The notes beneath the pieces are model-generated. The model was not told the DNA's origin. It searched no databases and saw nothing but the letters and a program-made list of their open reading frames with translations. From assembly GCA_021818185.1 (NCBI GenBank), contig JAKAFA010000004.1:1-34906 (forward strand): 34,906 nt of DNA, written 5' to 3'. Origin of the DNA: Pseudomonadota bacterium (GTDB taxonomy: Bacteria; Pseudomonadota; Alphaproteobacteria; Rhodospirillales; Magnetospirillaceae). The translations under genes and the position numbers were made by a program. Below, piece by piece: positions 15,998 through 25,848 of the stretch (positions are counted from its first letter, which is position 1; each line of letters opens with the position of its first letter).

Positions 15998-16738
15998 TCA
16001 CACGCTCGGATTGGCCTGTTCCATGCCCGGCACCGACGTCGGCTGGGCCGACGGCAAGGCGCCGCGGCGCGGGGTCATCGGAGCGTTTTCCGCCGACAGC
16101 CCGTTGTTCAGCGCCCAGATGGCCGCCTGAGTGCGGTTGGCGGCATTGATCTTCTTCAACACGCCCTTGAGATGGACCTTCACCGTCGCCTCGGTGATGT
16201 TCAGCTTCTTGGCGATCACCTTGTTGGGGTGGCCGTTGAGCAGGCAGCGCAGGATCTGGATTTCCCGCTCCGACAGGCCCTCCAGGTCGGGTGAGGCGGC
16301 CGCCGGGCGCTGGGTGTCGACCTGGCCGGAAATCAGCATGGCGGCCAGGCGGGTGGGAAACACCTTCTCGCCCAGCAGCACCAGCTTCAGGGATTGCTTC
16401 AAGGCGTCGGGCGAGATGTTCTTGAGCAGGTAGGCGTCGGCGCCGGCCTCGAAGCAGCGGGCCAGGTTGTGGATGTTGCGCGTGCTGGCGGCCAGGACCA
16501 CCAGCTTCAGTTCCGCATATTTCTCCCGCATTTGCTGCAACACGGAAATATCGTCGGCGCCGGCATCGAATTCCACGAGGCAGACCTTGGGACGTTGCCC
16601 CTGCTCCAGTTTCTGCATGCCCTCGGCCATGCTGTCCGCTTCGTCGGTAATGGTGAAGGCTGAGCCGTCCAGAAGCTTCTTCAAGCCTTCCCTGAACAGC
16701 TTGTTCGCATCGATCAGAAGCATTTCGACATTGTTCAT
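15998..16738 (-). CDS. NarL/FixJ-type response regulator with altered phospho-acceptor site
   Basis: A 246-residue protein with an N-terminal receiver (about residues 4-120) and a C-terminal LuxR helix-turn-helix (about 150-210; LSEREIQILRCLLNGHPNKVIAKKLNI, then TEATVKVHLKGVLKKINAANRTQAA). In the receiver the start is LLIDANKLFREGL, with one acidic residue instead of the usual pair, and the strand that should carry the phospho-acceptor Asp reads CLVEFDAGADD, with Glu where Asp normally sits. The switch Ser (VLAAS) and the Lys (LLKN) are kept. It may be constitutively active or controlled without phosphorylation. GGGGA precedes the ATG. It is divergent from nothing close, convergent with the other LuxR gene, and its promoter must lie in 16739-16970. 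Confidence 0.9.
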   Translation of the reverse strand: MNNVEMLLIDANKLFREGLKKLLDGSAFTITDEADSMAEGMQKLEQGQRPKVCLVEFDAGADDISVLQQMREKYAELKLVVLAASTRNIHNLARCFEAGADAYLLKNISPDALKQSLKLVLLGEKVFPTRLAAMLISGQVDTQRPAAASPDLEGLSEREIQILRCLLNGHPNKVIAKKLNITEATVKVHLKGVLKKINAANRTQAAIWALNNGLSAENAPMTPRRGALPSAQPTSVPGMEQANPSV

Positions 16739-16976
16739 GATAGTCCCCGTGGGTTGGAAGGCAGCCTCGGGCAGCTTCTCGAAACAGCCCCGGACGAAGC
16801 GGAGCGGCTCGCATGTGTTCGTCTTCTGACGAAGTTATTTATCCGACGGGGCGCCCTCATCCCACCTTCTGTAGGAGGTAGCGTCGCATTCATATTAGGT
16901 ATTGTCCGGCCGCGCCCGGGGTCGAAGGCGCTACCGATTTAGTGTGAGCGCAAGGCTCGACCGGACGCCCACCGGC
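16739..16976. other. Intergenic region upstream of the NarL-type regulator
   Basis: No gene is supported. The region includes an AT-rich patch (TAATAT on the minus strand near 16892-16897) and a long-range inverted repeat GGTAGCG (16877-16883) / CGCTACC (16929-16935) flanking it. These probably belong to the control region of the minus-strand regulator, which would then have a leader of roughly 150 bases. No full -35/-10 pair could be assigned. Confidence 0.35.
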
Positions 16977-17010
16977 AAAAAAAGGCCCGGATGCCAACGG
17001 CATCCGGGCC
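16977..17010 (-). terminator. Rho-independent terminator of the lactate permease gene
   Basis: On the minus strand a perfect 12-bp stem, GGCCCGGATGCC / GGCATCCGGGCC, with a three-base loop (16984-17010) is followed by seven T (A run at 16977-16983 on the plus strand). It starts 21 bases after the permease stop and is the strongest terminator in the window. Confidence 0.93.
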
Positions 17011-17031
17011 GGACGCGGGCCGGAAGGCCGC

Positions 17032-18675
17032 TCAGGGGATCATGAACCGCAGCACATAGGCCTGGAGCATGGTGATCACGCCGACGATGCCGACCATCAT
17101 CAGGCTGTGCTTCACGGTGAAGCGGAACATATGGGATTCGTGCCCCACCAGGCCGACCGCGGCGCAGGCCACCGCGATGGATTGCGGCGAAATCATCTTG
17201 CCGGTGACGCCGCCGCTGGTGTTGGCCGCCACCAGCAGGGTGGCGGGCGCCCCGATCTGATGGGCGGTGGTCGCTTGCAGGCCGCAGAACAGGGCGTTGG
17301 ACGAGGTGTCCGATCCGGTCAGGAACACGCCGATCCAGCCGAGGAATGGCGAGAAGAACGGGAACAGCACGCCGGTTCCGGCCAGCAGCAGCGCCAGCGT
17401 GGTCGACAGGCCCGAGAAATTGGCGACGAAGGCGAAGGCCACCACCGCGCCGATGGTGAAAATCGGCTTTCGCAGTTCCCACACCACTTCACCCAGGGTC
17501 TTCAGCCCGGTGACCGGCCCCATGCGCAGAACCAGCATCGACAGCACCGCTGCCGCCATGATGGCGGTGCCGGTCGCCGAGATCAGGTTCAGGCTGTAGA
17601 CGGCGGCGATGGCGGTGGGCTTGGCCACGATGGGCGCGGCCTTCAGCACCATCTTGTCCAGGCCGGGAATGGCGAAACTGAAGGTGGTGCCGGCCAGCGG
17701 CCCGCCGGCGGCGAACAGCGCCTTGAAGGCCGGCAGGCTCCACAGGGTGACCATGGCGGTCAGGATCAGGAAGGGCGACCACGCCTTCACGATCTGCCCG
17801 GCGGTATACTCGTGGGAATGCTTCTCCTGCTCGGTCTCGGCCTTGAAGCGGAAGATGTGCTTGGGATGCCAGACCTTGAGGAACAGCGCGGTGGACACCA
17901 GGCTGACCAGCGACGAGATGATGTCCGGCAGCTCGGGACCGATGAAGTTCGAAGCCAGGAACTGACCCGCCGCAAAGCTGCCGCCGGCCACGAACACCGC
18001 CGGCCAGGTTTCGCGGATGCCTTTCCAGCCGTCCATGATCATGATGATCCAGAACGGCACCAGCATGGAAAGCAGCGGCAGCTGGCGGCCGGCCATGGCG
18101 CCGATCTTCATGGCATCCATGCCGGTCACCTTGCCGGCCATGATGATGGGAATGCCCATGGCGCCGAACGCCACCGGCGCGGTGTTGGCGATCAGGCACA
18201 GGCCGGCGGCGTAGAGGGGGTTGAACCCCAGCCCGACCAGCAGCGCACCGGTAATCGCCACCGGGGCGCCGAATCCCGCCGCGCCTTCCAGGAAGGCGCC
18301 GAAGGAGAAGCCGATCATCAGCATCTGGAGCCGCTGGTCCTCGGTGATCGAGACCACCGAGGCGCGGATGATGTCGAATTGGCCGGTCTTGACCGTAATG
18401 CGGTACAGGAAAACGGCGGCGACGATGATCCAGGCAATAGGCCACAGCCCGATGGCGAAGCCGTCGGCCGCCGCAGCCAGCGCCATGCGGCCGGGCATGC
18501 CATAGAAGAACACGGCCACCAGCAGGGCGATGGCCACCGTCAGCATGCCGGCGACGTGCCCCTTCATGCGGAACACGGTCAGCGCCAGGAAGAAGAAGGC
18601 GATAGGCAGCGCCGCGAACAGCGACGAAATCCACAAATTACCAGCCGGGTCGTAGACCTGGGTCCAGGGTTGCAT
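17032..18675 (-). CDS. lldP: Lactate permease, LctP family
   Basis: A 547-residue inner-membrane protein with at least 12 hydrophobic segments, the length of the LctP family (about 550), which takes up lactate (and often glycolate) with protons. Family hallmarks are the N-terminus [24 protein letters not shown], the conserved [18 protein letters not shown] (about residues 135-152), and the C-terminal [16 protein letters not shown] and [20 protein letters not shown]. The ATG at 18675 has GGGAGGA upstream; the longer frame to 18876 crosses the divergent promoter region. It is divergent from the lldEFG operon and ends at a strong terminator. Whether it prefers L- or D-lactate cannot be told; members usually take both. 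Confidence 0.95.
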   Translation of the reverse strand: MQPWTQVYDPAGNLWISSLFAALPIAFFFLALTVFRMKGHVAGMLTVAIALLVAVFFYGMPGRMALAAAADGFAIGLWPIAWIIVAAVFLYRITVKTGQFDIIRASVVSITEDQRLQMLMIGFSFGAFLEGAAGFGAPVAITGALLVGLGFNPLYAAGLCLIANTAPVAFGAMGIPIIMAGKVTGMDAMKIGAMAGRQLPLLSMLVPFWIIMIMDGWKGIRETWPAVFVAGGSFAAGQFLASNFIGPELPDIISSLVSLVSTALFLKVWHPKHIFRFKAETEQEKHSHEYTAGQIVKAWSPFLILTAMVTLWSLPAFKALFAAGGPLAGTTFSFAIPGLDKMVLKAAPIVAKPTAIAAVYSLNLISATGTAIMAAAVLSMLVLRMGPVTGLKTLGEVVWELRKPIFTIGAVVAFAFVANFSGLSTTLALLLAGTGVLFPFFSPFLGWIGVFLTGSDTSSNALFCGLQATTAHQIGAPATLLVAANTSGGVTGKMISPQSIAVACAAVGLVGHESHMFRFTVKHSLMMVGIVGVITMLQAYVLRFMIP

Positions 18676-18937
18676 GGGCGTTCCTCCCGTCCTTGCCAAT
18701 GATCCGGCCTTGGTAAGTTTTTTGGACCGGTCTGCCAAAGTGGATAACGCGCTTAGCCCGAATTTGCAAATCAGAAAATGACGTTTGGCAGGGGGGCTTG
18801 GGCATCGCACCCGCTCCGGCCGCGCCTGGAAAAGAAATTTTACCACTTTACCAGATCGGTAAGCTCGGCTACCCATAGAGAGGAAACGGCCGCGCAGACG
18901 GCCGCACGACCGAGGATGCGACCCGAAAGGACATGGG
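18676..18937. promoter_or_regulatory. Divergent lldP / lldEFG control region with candidate operators
   Basis: About 262 bases, AT-rich compared with its neighbours. For lldP (minus) a -35 TTGCAA (18764-18769) and a -10 TATCCA (18741-18746 on the plus strand as TGGATA) are 17 bases apart. A dyad TTTGG-N9-CCAAA (18721-18739) follows the -10, where a repressor would block. For the operon (plus) there is a dyad TTACC-AGATC-GGTAA (18848-18862), with further TTACC at 18840 and GGTAA at 18712. TGCCAAA (18733) and TTTGGCA (18784) form a wider inverted pair. GntR-family regulators such as LldR bind GGT/ACC-type dyads, so a lactate-responsive regulator is plausible, but its gene is not in this window. 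Confidence 0.45.
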
Positions 18938-19699
18938 ATGACCCATTCGCTGCCGCCGCACCGGCCCGATACCGTCTATTTCTTCGGAACCTGCCTGATC
19001 GATCTTTTCTATCCCCAGGCCGGACTGGCGGGGATGGAGTTGCTGCGGCGCGCCGGCCTCAGGGTGGTGTTCCCGCCGGCCCAGACCTGCTGCGGCCAGC
19101 CCGCCCGCAACAACGGCTACATGGACGAGGCGCGCGCCATCGCGCTCCGCCAGATGGAGGCCTTTCCCCAGGACTGGCCCATCGTCGTGCCCTCGGGCTC
19201 ATGCGCCGGCATGATGCGCGTCCATTACCCGCAGCTGTTCGCCGGCCGCCCCGAAGCGCCGCAGGTCGGGGCCTTCGCCGCCCGGGTCTATGAGCTGACC
19301 TGGTTCCTGGTCCATGTCCTCGACCTCAAGCTGGAGGACAAAGGCGAGCCGGTGACCGTCACCTGGCATGGCTCGTGTTCCGCCCAGCGCGAGATGGGCG
19401 TGGTGGACGAGCCCAAGCGCCTGCTACGCTCGCTGACCAACGTCACTCTGGTGGAAAACCCGCGGGAGACGGAATGCTGCGGCTTCGGCGGCACCTTTTC
19501 CGTCAAGCAGCCCGAAGTGTCGGCCGCCATGGTGAGCGACAAGGTGGCCGCGCTGGAATCCACCGGCGCCCGCCATGTGGTGTCGGGCGATTGCGGTTGC
19601 CTGATGAACATCACCGGCGCCGCCGCCAAAGCCCGCCGCGACCTGACGGGCAGCCACATCGCCGAATTCCTGTGGGAGCGCAGCCATGGACGCCCATAA
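18938..19699 (+). CDS. lldE: L-lactate oxidation protein LldE (LutA), CCG-domain iron-sulfur subunit
   Basis: A 253-residue cytoplasmic subunit of the LldEFG (LutABC) complex, which oxidises L-lactate to pyruvate. It has two CCG domains: [15 protein letters not shown] near residue 50 and [17 protein letters not shown] near 182, with CSGSC-type helpers SGSCAGMM near 87 and GDCGCLMN near 219. The length matches the family. The ATG at 18938 has AGGA six bases upstream. It is the first gene of the operon and its last 14 bases overlap lldF. Confidence 0.95.
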   Translation: MTHSLPPHRPDTVYFFGTCLIDLFYPQAGLAGMELLRRAGLRVVFPPAQTCCGQPARNNGYMDEARAIALRQMEAFPQDWPIVVPSGSCAGMMRVHYPQLFAGRPEAPQVGAFAARVYELTWFLVHVLDLKLEDKGEPVTVTWHGSCSAQREMGVVDEPKRLLRSLTNVTLVENPRETECCGFGGTFSVKQPEVSAAMVSDKVAALESTGARHVVSGDCGCLMNITGAAAKARRDLTGSHIAEFLWERSHGRP

Positions 19700-21161
19700 T
19701 TCTGCGGGACAGACGCACGGGATTAATTCCGCGCACAAACCGCGCGGGGATTTCACCGCCCGCGCCCCGGCCGCCCTGGCCAATCCCACCCTGCGCGCCA
19801 ATTTCCGCCGGGCCATGGACGGCCTGATGACCAAGCGGGCGGCGCAATTCGCCGACCGCGACGCCTGGACGGCGCTGCGGGCCCGCGGCGCCGCAGCGCG
19901 GGCCAACGCGCTGGCCCGCCTGCCCGAATTGCTGGAACGGCTGGAGGATCGCTGCACCGCCAACGGCATCCGGGTCCACTGGGCGGAGACCGCCGCCGAG
20001 GCCAACGCCATCGTGCTCGCCATCCTGCGGGAGGCGGGCGCCACGCGGGTGATCAAGGGCAAATCGATGGTCAGCGAGGAGATTGGCCTCAACCATCACC
20101 TGGAGGCCCACGGCGTCACCGCGGTGGAATCCGACCTCGGCGAGTACATCATCCAGTTGGCCGGCGAGGCGCCGTCCCATATCGTGATGCCCTGCATCCA
20201 CAAGAACAAGGCCGAGATCGCCCAGCTGTTCGCCGAAAACATTCCCGGCCAGCCCTATACCGAGGACGTCGACTCCCTGACCGCGGCGGCCCGCCGCGCG
20301 CTCCGCCAACGCTTCGCCGCGGCCGAGGCCGGCATTTCCGGCGTCAATTTCGCGGTGGCCGAGACCGGCACCCTGGTGTTGATCGAGAACGAGGGCAACG
20401 GCCGGCTGTCCACCACCCTGCCGCCGCTGCACATCGCGGTGACCGGCATCGAGAAGGTGGTGGAGCGGCTCGACGACGTGCCGCCGCTGCTGGCGCTGCT
20501 GCCCCGCTCCGCCACCGGCCAGGCCATCACTACCTATGTCAACATGATCAGCGGCCCGCGCAAGCCGGACGAGAAGGACGGCCCGCGCGAAGTCCATCTG
20601 GTGCTGTACGATGGCGGGCGGTCACGGGTCTATGACGATGCCGAGCTGCGCGACACCCTGCGCTGCATCCGCTGCGGCGCCTGCATGAACCACTGCCCGG
20701 TCTATGCCCGGGTCGGCGGCCATACCTACCGCTTCGTCTATCCCGGCCCGATCGGCAAGATCCTCAGCCCCCAGTTGGAGGGCCTGGATTGCGCCGGCGA
20801 CCAACCCTTCGCTTCCTCGCTGTGCGGCGCCTGTTCCGAGGTGTGCCCGGTGCAGATCCCGCTGGCCGACATCCTGGTCCGCCTGCGTCAGGAGGCGGTG
20901 CGCCCTTCGGCCACGCCGGCGGTGAAAGGCGGCGGCAGCCAGGCCGGCCTGGCCGCCGATCTGGGCTGGGCCGGCTGGCGGCTGGTCTACGGCCATCCGG
21001 CGCTGTACGCCCTGGTATCGCGCCTGCTGGCCCGCCTGGGTAACCTGATCCCCGCCTCGGTGCCGATGCTGCGGCAATGGACCCGCTTCCGCACCAAGCC
21101 GCGCTTCGCCGCCCGCACCCTGCATGAACTGGCCGCCCGGGGAGGCTTCGACCGTGAGTGA
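19686..21161 (+). CDS. lldF: L-lactate oxidation protein LldF (LutB), iron-sulfur subunit
   Basis: A 491-residue protein. The N-terminal two thirds are an LUD domain (for example GATRVIKGKSMVSEEIGLN near residue 118 and VNFAVAETGTLVLIENEGN near 220). Two ferredoxin-type cysteine clusters follow: CIRCGACMNHCPVY near residues 325-338 and SLCGACSEVCPVQIP near 378-392. It should pass electrons from lactate oxidation to the respiratory chain with LldE and LldG. GGGAG precedes the ATG; the start lies inside the end of lldE, which implies coupled translation. Confidence 0.95.
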   Translation: MDAHNSAGQTHGINSAHKPRGDFTARAPAALANPTLRANFRRAMDGLMTKRAAQFADRDAWTALRARGAAARANALARLPELLERLEDRCTANGIRVHWAETAAEANAIVLAILREAGATRVIKGKSMVSEEIGLNHHLEAHGVTAVESDLGEYIIQLAGEAPSHIVMPCIHKNKAEIAQLFAENIPGQPYTEDVDSLTAAARRALRQRFAAAEAGISGVNFAVAETGTLVLIENEGNGRLSTTLPPLHIAVTGIEKVVERLDDVPPLLALLPRSATGQAITTYVNMISGPRKPDEKDGPREVHLVLYDGGRSRVYDDAELRDTLRCIRCGACMNHCPVYARVGGHTYRFVYPGPIGKILSPQLEGLDCAGDQPFASSLCGACSEVCPVQIPLADILVRLRQEAVRPSATPAVKGGGSQAGLAADLGWAGWRLVYGHPALYALVSRLLARLGNLIPASVPMLRQWTRFRTKPRFAARTLHELAARGGFDRE

Positions 21162-21807
21162 CGCCCGCGCACGCATCCTGGCCCGCCTGCGGGCCGCCCG
21201 TCCCTCCATCCCGCCCGCCCGTCCCGACTGGGCGCCGCCCGCCATCCCCCCGGCCGAACGCCTCGCCCGCTTCACCGCCATGCTGGAAGCGGTCCATGCC
21301 GAGGTGCACGCCGTCCCCGCCGCCGCATGGCCGGCCCATCTGGCTCCGCTGCTGGCCGCCAAGGGGGTGCGGACCGTCCTGGCCGCACCGGCCACCTGGG
21401 CGGGCAAGGCGCTGGCCGCCGATTGGCCGTCCCGCCCCGACGCGCCGCATCTGGTCGCCTATGATCAGCCGGTCGAGGCGTTGAAGGACCGGTTGGTGGC
21501 CGGCATCGACGCCGCGGTGACCACCACCCTGGGCGGCATCGCCGAGACCGGCAGCCTTGTCCTGTGGCCCACCCCCGACGAGCCGCGCCTGATGAGCCTG
21601 CTGCCTCCCATCCACGTCGCCCTGGTGGACGAGGCCGCCATCACCGACACCTTGGCCGGACTGGTGGCGGCGGCCAACTGGGCGGCGGCCATGCCGACCA
21701 ACGCGCTGCTGATCTCCGGCCCGTCGAAGACCGCCGACATCGAGCAGACCCTGGCCTATGGCGTCCACGGCCCGAAGGAATTGGTGGTCCTGGTCCTCAC
21801 CCGCTGA
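21154..21807 (+). CDS. lldG: L-lactate oxidation protein LldG (LutC), LUD domain
   Basis: A 217-residue LUD-domain protein, the third LldEFG subunit. The family stretch [25 protein letters not shown] is visible near residues 117-141, followed by [15 protein letters not shown]. It has no cysteine cluster. The start is taken as GTG 21154, eight bases inside lldF, because GGGGAGG lies eight bases before it and the protein then begins as in other family members ([13 protein letters not shown]). The gene is followed after only 10 bases by the chemoreceptor gene. Confidence 0.93.
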   Translation: MSDARARILARLRAARPSIPPARPDWAPPAIPPAERLARFTAMLEAVHAEVHAVPAAAWPAHLAPLLAAKGVRTVLAAPATWAGKALAADWPSRPDAPHLVAYDQPVEALKDRLVAGIDAAVTTTLGGIAETGSLVLWPTPDEPRLMSLLPPIHVALVDEAAITDTLAGLVAAANWAAAMPTNALLISGPSKTADIEQTLAYGVHGPKELVVLVLTR

Positions 21808-21817
21808 AGGGGGTGCA

Positions 21818-23044
21818 ATGGCACTGACATTCGATCCCCGTTTCGGGCAGGAACTCTGCGACATCTTCGCCGGTGAGCTGGGCTATACCTGCTCCTTCAT
21901 GGGCGAAGGCGGGCGCATCGTCGCGTCCAGCGCGCGCGAGCGCATCGGCACCCCCCACGCCATCGGCGCCCGCATCATGAGCGGTGAAATGGACGAATAC
22001 GCCGTCGCGCCCGACGAGGCGGCGCGGTCCGGCGGCGCCATGCGCGAAGGCATCAACATGGCGGTCGACGTGGAAGGCCGCCGCCTGATCAATTTCGGCA
22101 TCGCCGGTCCGCTGGCCCAGGTGCGCCCCCTGGCCCGCATCGTCTGTTTCACCATCACCGCCCTGCTGCGCAGCCGCCTGGAGGAAAAGGCCATCGTCGA
22201 TTCCTTCGCCCGGGAAACCGCCGATCTGGGGACCAAGATGGTCGAGGTGGCCACCGACATCGACGCGGTCGGCCGCAAGCTGGCCGAGCAATCGGCGTTG
22301 CTGGCCGAACTGCGGCAGGGAATGCGCGACCTATCGTCCAGCAACGGCCGCATCGTCGCCGATGTGGGCGAGACCCTGGACGGGGCGCGTGCCGCCTCGG
22401 ACGAGGCCGAACGGTCCCACGGACGGGTGGTGGATTCCCTGGCCGGCATCGACGCCTTGGCCCACATGGTCACCGATGGCCGCGACCTGCTGCTGGCCCT
22501 GCAACAGGCGCTGGCCGACGTGGTGACGGTGGCGGAAGGCATCGACCGCATTTCCCGCCAAACCAACCTGCTGGCCTTGAACGCCACCATCGAAGCGGCT
22601 CGGGCCGGCGAGCACGGCAAGGGGTTCGCGGTGGTGGCCGCCGAGGTCAAGGGCCTGTCGCGCCAGGCCGGCTCCGCCGCCGCCGAGATCCGCCGCACCC
22701 TGGGGGAACTCACCGGCACCGCCCAGCGCCTGATCGAACAGGGCGACGCCAGCGCGGCGCGGGCCGGCACGCTGGAGCAGGAAACGGCGGCCATCGGCGA
22801 TACCCTGGCCCATGTGCGCGCCGCCCTGGCGCGCATCGCCGGCCGCATGGACAGCATCAGCCGCGATGCCGGCGCCATCAACGACCGCTCGGCGGCCCTC
22901 AGCCGCGAGATCGACGGCGCCGCCGCGGGACTGGACGATTTCACCAGCCGACTGACCGGCGCGCATCACCGCCTGACCGAATTGCTGGCGGCCCGCGAAC
23001 GGCTGGAGGCCCTGACCAAGCAGGCCGGAGTGACCCTCGCATGA
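21818..23044 (+). CDS. Soluble chemoreceptor with CdaR-like diacid-recognition domain, inside the lactate operon
   Basis: A 408-residue protein with no membrane segment. Residues 1-115 resemble the sugar-diacid recognition domain of Cda[20 protein letters not shown], then [43 protein letters not shown] and VRPLARIV. This domain in CdaR senses hydroxyacids such as glucarate and glycerate. Residues 130-400 are a coiled-coil MCP signalling domain with the conserved tip [20 protein letters not shown] (about 247-266) and [17 protein letters not shown]. The start has AGGGGG upstream; the gene begins 10 bases after lldG and its stop overlaps dld (ATGA). It should be a cytosolic chemotaxis sensor made together with the lactate enzymes. 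Lactate, glycolate or a product as ligand is inference. There is no CheR-docking tail. Confidence 0.9.
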   Translation: MALTFDPRFGQELCDIFAGELGYTCSFMGEGGRIVASSARERIGTPHAIGARIMSGEMDEYAVAPDEAARSGGAMREGINMAVDVEGRRLINFGIAGPLAQVRPLARIVCFTITALLRSRLEEKAIVDSFARETADLGTKMVEVATDIDAVGRKLAEQSALLAELRQGMRDLSSSNGRIVADVGETLDGARAASDEAERSHGRVVDSLAGIDALAHMVTDGRDLLLALQQALADVVTVAEGIDRISRQTNLLALNATIEAARAGEHGKGFAVVAAEVKGLSRQAGSAAAEIRRTLGELTGTAQRLIEQGDASAARAGTLEQETAAIGDTLAHVRAALARIAGRMDSISRDAGAINDRSAALSREIDGAAAGLDDFTSRLTGAHHRLTELLAARERLEALTKQAGVTLA

Positions 23045-25818
23045 CGACCCACCTTGCCGACACCGACGCGCTAAGCCGCGACCTGATCGGAGTGCTGCCG
23101 GCCGAACGGCTGATCCGCGACCCGCTGCGCCGCCTGGCCTGGGGCACCGACGCCAGCTTCTACCGCCTGGTGCCGCGCCTGGTGGTCAAGGCCGAAAGCG
23201 AGGAGGAAGTCCGCCAGGTTCTTGCCGCCTGCCGCCGCCATGGCGCCCCGGTGACCTTCCGCGCCGCCGGCACCAGCCTGTCCGGCCAGGCGGTCACCGA
23301 TTCGGTGCTGCTGGTGCTGGGCGATGCCTGGGACCGCATCGTCGTCGAGAACGGCGGAGCCACCATCCGCCTGCAGCCGGGCGTGATTGGCGCCGAGGCC
23401 AACCGCCGGCTCGCCGCCTTCGCCCGCAAGATCGGCCCCGATCCGGCCTCCATCGATTCGGCCAAGATCGGCGGCATCGCCGCCAACAACTCGTCGGGCA
23501 TGTGCTGCGGCACCTCCGACAACAGCTACCAGACCCTGGCCTCCATGCGGCTGATCCTGGCCGATGGCACGCTGGTGGATACCGGCGATGCCGCCAGCGT
23601 CGCCGCCTTCCGCGCCAGCCATCGGACCCTGCTGGAGGGGCTGGCCGAGCTGGGCCGCGCCGCCCGCACCGATGCCGCCCTGGCTCAGCGCATCCGCGCC
23701 AAGTTCGCCATCAAGAACACCACCGGCTATGCCATCAACGCCCTGATCGATTTCGACGATCCGGTGGACATCCTCCAGCACCTGATGATCGGGTCCGAGG
23801 GCACGCTGGGATTCATCGCCGAAATCACCTACCGCACGGTGGCCGAGCACGCCCACAAGGCCAGCGCGCTGCTGCTGTTCGCCGATATCGGCGAGGCCTG
23901 CCGCGTCACGGCCCGGCTGAAGCAGGCCCCGGTCGCCGCCGTCGAGCTGATGGACCGGGCCGCCCTGCGCTCGGTGGCCGGCATGCCTGGCATGCCGGAT
24001 TCCCTCGCCAACCTGCCCGCGGGCGCCGCCGCCCTGCTGGTGGAAAGCCGCGCCGCCGATGCCGGCGCCCTGGCCGCCAACATCGCGGCAATCGTCGCCG
24101 CCCTGGCCGACAGCCGCCCTCTGGCGCCGCCGGACTTCACCGCCGACCCCGCCGAGTTCGGCAAGCTGTGGAAGGTGCGCAAGGGCCTGTTGCCGGCGGT
24201 GGGCGCGGTGCGCAAACCGGGCACCACGGTGATCATCGAGGACGTGGCGGTCCACACCGATCACCTGGCCGCCGCCACCCTGGACCTCCAGGCGGTCCTG
24301 GCCCGCCACGGCTATGCCGAGGCGATCCTCTTCGGCCACGCCCTGGACGGCAACCTGCACTTCGTCTTCACCCAGGATTTCGGCAACGAGGCCGAAGTGA
24401 CCCGTTACGCCGCGCTGATGGACGAGGTCTGCCGCCTGATCGTCGAGCGTTACGACGGCTCGCTCAAGGCCGAGCACGGCACGGGGCGCAACATGGCGCC
24501 GTTCGTCGAGCTGGAATGGGGCCGCGCCGCCACCGACCTGATGCGCGCCGTCAAGCGGCTGCTGGACCCCGACAACCTGCTCAATCCCGGCGTGGTGCTC
24601 GATGACAATCCGCGTGCCCATCTACAGAATCTGAAGCCGCTGCCGCCCGCCGACCCGCTGGTCGACACCTGCATGGAATGCGGCTTCTGCGAGCGCATGT
24701 GTCCGTCCCACGGCATGACCCTGAGCCCCCGCCAGCGCATCACCGGCTGGCGCGAGATCGCCCGCCGCCGGGCCGCCGGCGAGGATGCCGCGGCGCTGGA
24801 AGACGCCTATGCCTATCAGGGACTGGAGACCTGTGCCGCCTGCGGCCTGTGCGCCACCGCCTGCCCGGTGGGAGTCGAAACCGGATTGCTGACCAAGGCG
24901 CTGCGCGGCCGGCGGATGGGTCCGGTCGGCCGCATGCTCGGCCGCTTCGCCGCCACCCATTACGGCGCCGCGCTGGCTGCCGGCCGCGGCGGGCTGGCCG
25001 CCGCCGCCCTGGCCCGCCGGGTGGCGGGCGGGGCCTTGCCCACCTTCGGGCGCCCGCCCCTGCCCCTGCCCGCCCGCCTGCCGTCGGCGGAATCCGGCGC
25101 GGGAGCGGGGCCGGCGGTGGTCTATGTGCCCAGTTGTGCCAACCGCAGCTTCGGCCCGGCCGCCGACGACCCGGAACCCGGCACGCTGCCCGAGCGCTTC
25201 GCCGGACTGCTGGCCAAGGCCGGCTTCCAGGTGGTGTGGCCGGGCAACCTGGACCGGTTGTGCTGCGGCCAGGCCTTCGAAAGCAAGGGGCTGGCCGATC
25301 TGGCCGATGCCAAGTCCGAAGAGATGGCCGCCGCCCTGCTGGCGGCCAGCGAGGGCGGACGGCTGCCGGTGGTCATGGACGCTTCGGCCTGCACCCAGCG
25401 GCTCAAGCGGGTCCTGGCCGGCCGGCTGGAGGTGCTGGACTCCATCGAGTTCCTGCACGATGCCGTCCTGCCCCGTCTGGAGGTCACCCCCCAGGCCCGG
25501 CCGGTGCTGGTCCATATCAATTGCTCGGCCCGGCGCATGGGCCTGGCCGACAAGATGGTTGCGCTGGCGCGGGCCTGCGCCACCGAGGCGGTGGTGCCCG
25601 ATGGCGTGGGATGTTGCGGCTTCGCCGGCGACAAGGGCTTCACCACGCCGGAACTGAACACCTATGCCCTGCGCCGCCTGCCGGCCGGCGTGCCGGCGGA
25701 ATGCGAGGCCGGCTATTCCTCGAACCGCACCTGCGAGATCGGGCTGGCCGCCCATGCCGGCCTGCCCTATCGCTCGATCGTCTATCTGCTGGACCGGGTC
25801 AGCCGGCCGAAAGCGTGA
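23041..25818 (+). CDS. dld: FAD/iron-sulfur D-lactate dehydrogenase (Dld-II type)
   Basis: A 925-residue fused oxidoreductase. Domains in order: FAD-binding type 4 (about residues 40-270; [12 protein letters not shown] near 75, [14 protein letters not shown] near 142), FAD-linked oxidase C-terminal domain (about 275-520; [13 protein letters not shown] near 436, EHGTGRN near 478), two 4Fe-4S clusters ([15 protein letters not shown] near 541 and [14 protein letters not shown] near 599), and two CCG motifs ([12 protein letters not shown] near 740 and [13 protein letters not shown] near 857). This layout and size match the Dld-II class that oxidises D-lactate to pyruvate. The ATG overlaps the chemoreceptor stop. 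With LldEFG it would let the cell use both lactate isomers. Related enzymes act on glycolate or 2-hydroxyglutarate, so substrate is not proven. Confidence 0.92.
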   Translation: MTTHLADTDALSRDLIGVLPAERLIRDPLRRLAWGTDASFYRLVPRLVVKAESEEEVRQVLAACRRHGAPVTFRAAGTSLSGQAVTDSVLLVLGDAWDRIVVENGGATIRLQPGVIGAEANRRLAAFARKIGPDPASIDSAKIGGIAANNSSGMCCGTSDNSYQTLASMRLILADGTLVDTGDAASVAAFRASHRTLLEGLAELGRAARTDAALAQRIRAKFAIKNTTGYAINALIDFDDPVDILQHLMIGSEGTLGFIAEITYRTVAEHAHKASALLLFADIGEACRVTARLKQAPVAAVELMDRAALRSVAGMPGMPDSLANLPAGAAALLVESRAADAGALAANIAAIVAALADSRPLAPPDFTADPAEFGKLWKVRKGLLPAVGAVRKPGTTVIIEDVAVHTDHLAAATLDLQAVLARHGYAEAILFGHALDGNLHFVFTQDFGNEAEVTRYAALMDEVCRLIVERYDGSLKAEHGTGRNMAPFVELEWGRAATDLMRAVKRLLDPDNLLNPGVVLDDNPRAHLQNLKPLPPADPLVDTCMECGFCERMCPSHGMTLSPRQRITGWREIARRRAAGEDAAALEDAYAYQGLETCAACGLCATACPVGVETGLLTKALRGRRMGPVGRMLGRFAATHYGAALAAGRGGLAAAALARRVAGGALPTFGRPPLPLPARLPSAESGAGAGPAVVYVPSCANRSFGPAADDPEPGTLPERFAGLLAKAGFQVVWPGNLDRLCCGQAFESKGLADLADAKSEEMAAALLAASEGGRLPVVMDASACTQRLKRVLAGRLEVLDSIEFLHDAVLPRLEVTPQARPVLVHINCSARRMGLADKMVALARACATEAVVPDGVGCCGFAGDKGFTTPELNTYALRRLPAGVPAECEAGYSSNRTCEIGLAAHAGLPYRSIVYLLDRVSRPKA

Positions 25819-25848
25819 CGGGAGCCGGAGCGCGCGGTGGAGCGCCGG

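Noticed and set aside
14895-16814. Long minus-strand open frame across the acidic gene and both LuxR genes
   Set aside because: It runs through two well-supported genes in other frames and shows no domain of its own.
17107-18702. Plus-strand open frame opposite the lactate permease
   Set aside because: Shadow of the transmembrane gene; no ribosome site and no similarity that I recognise.
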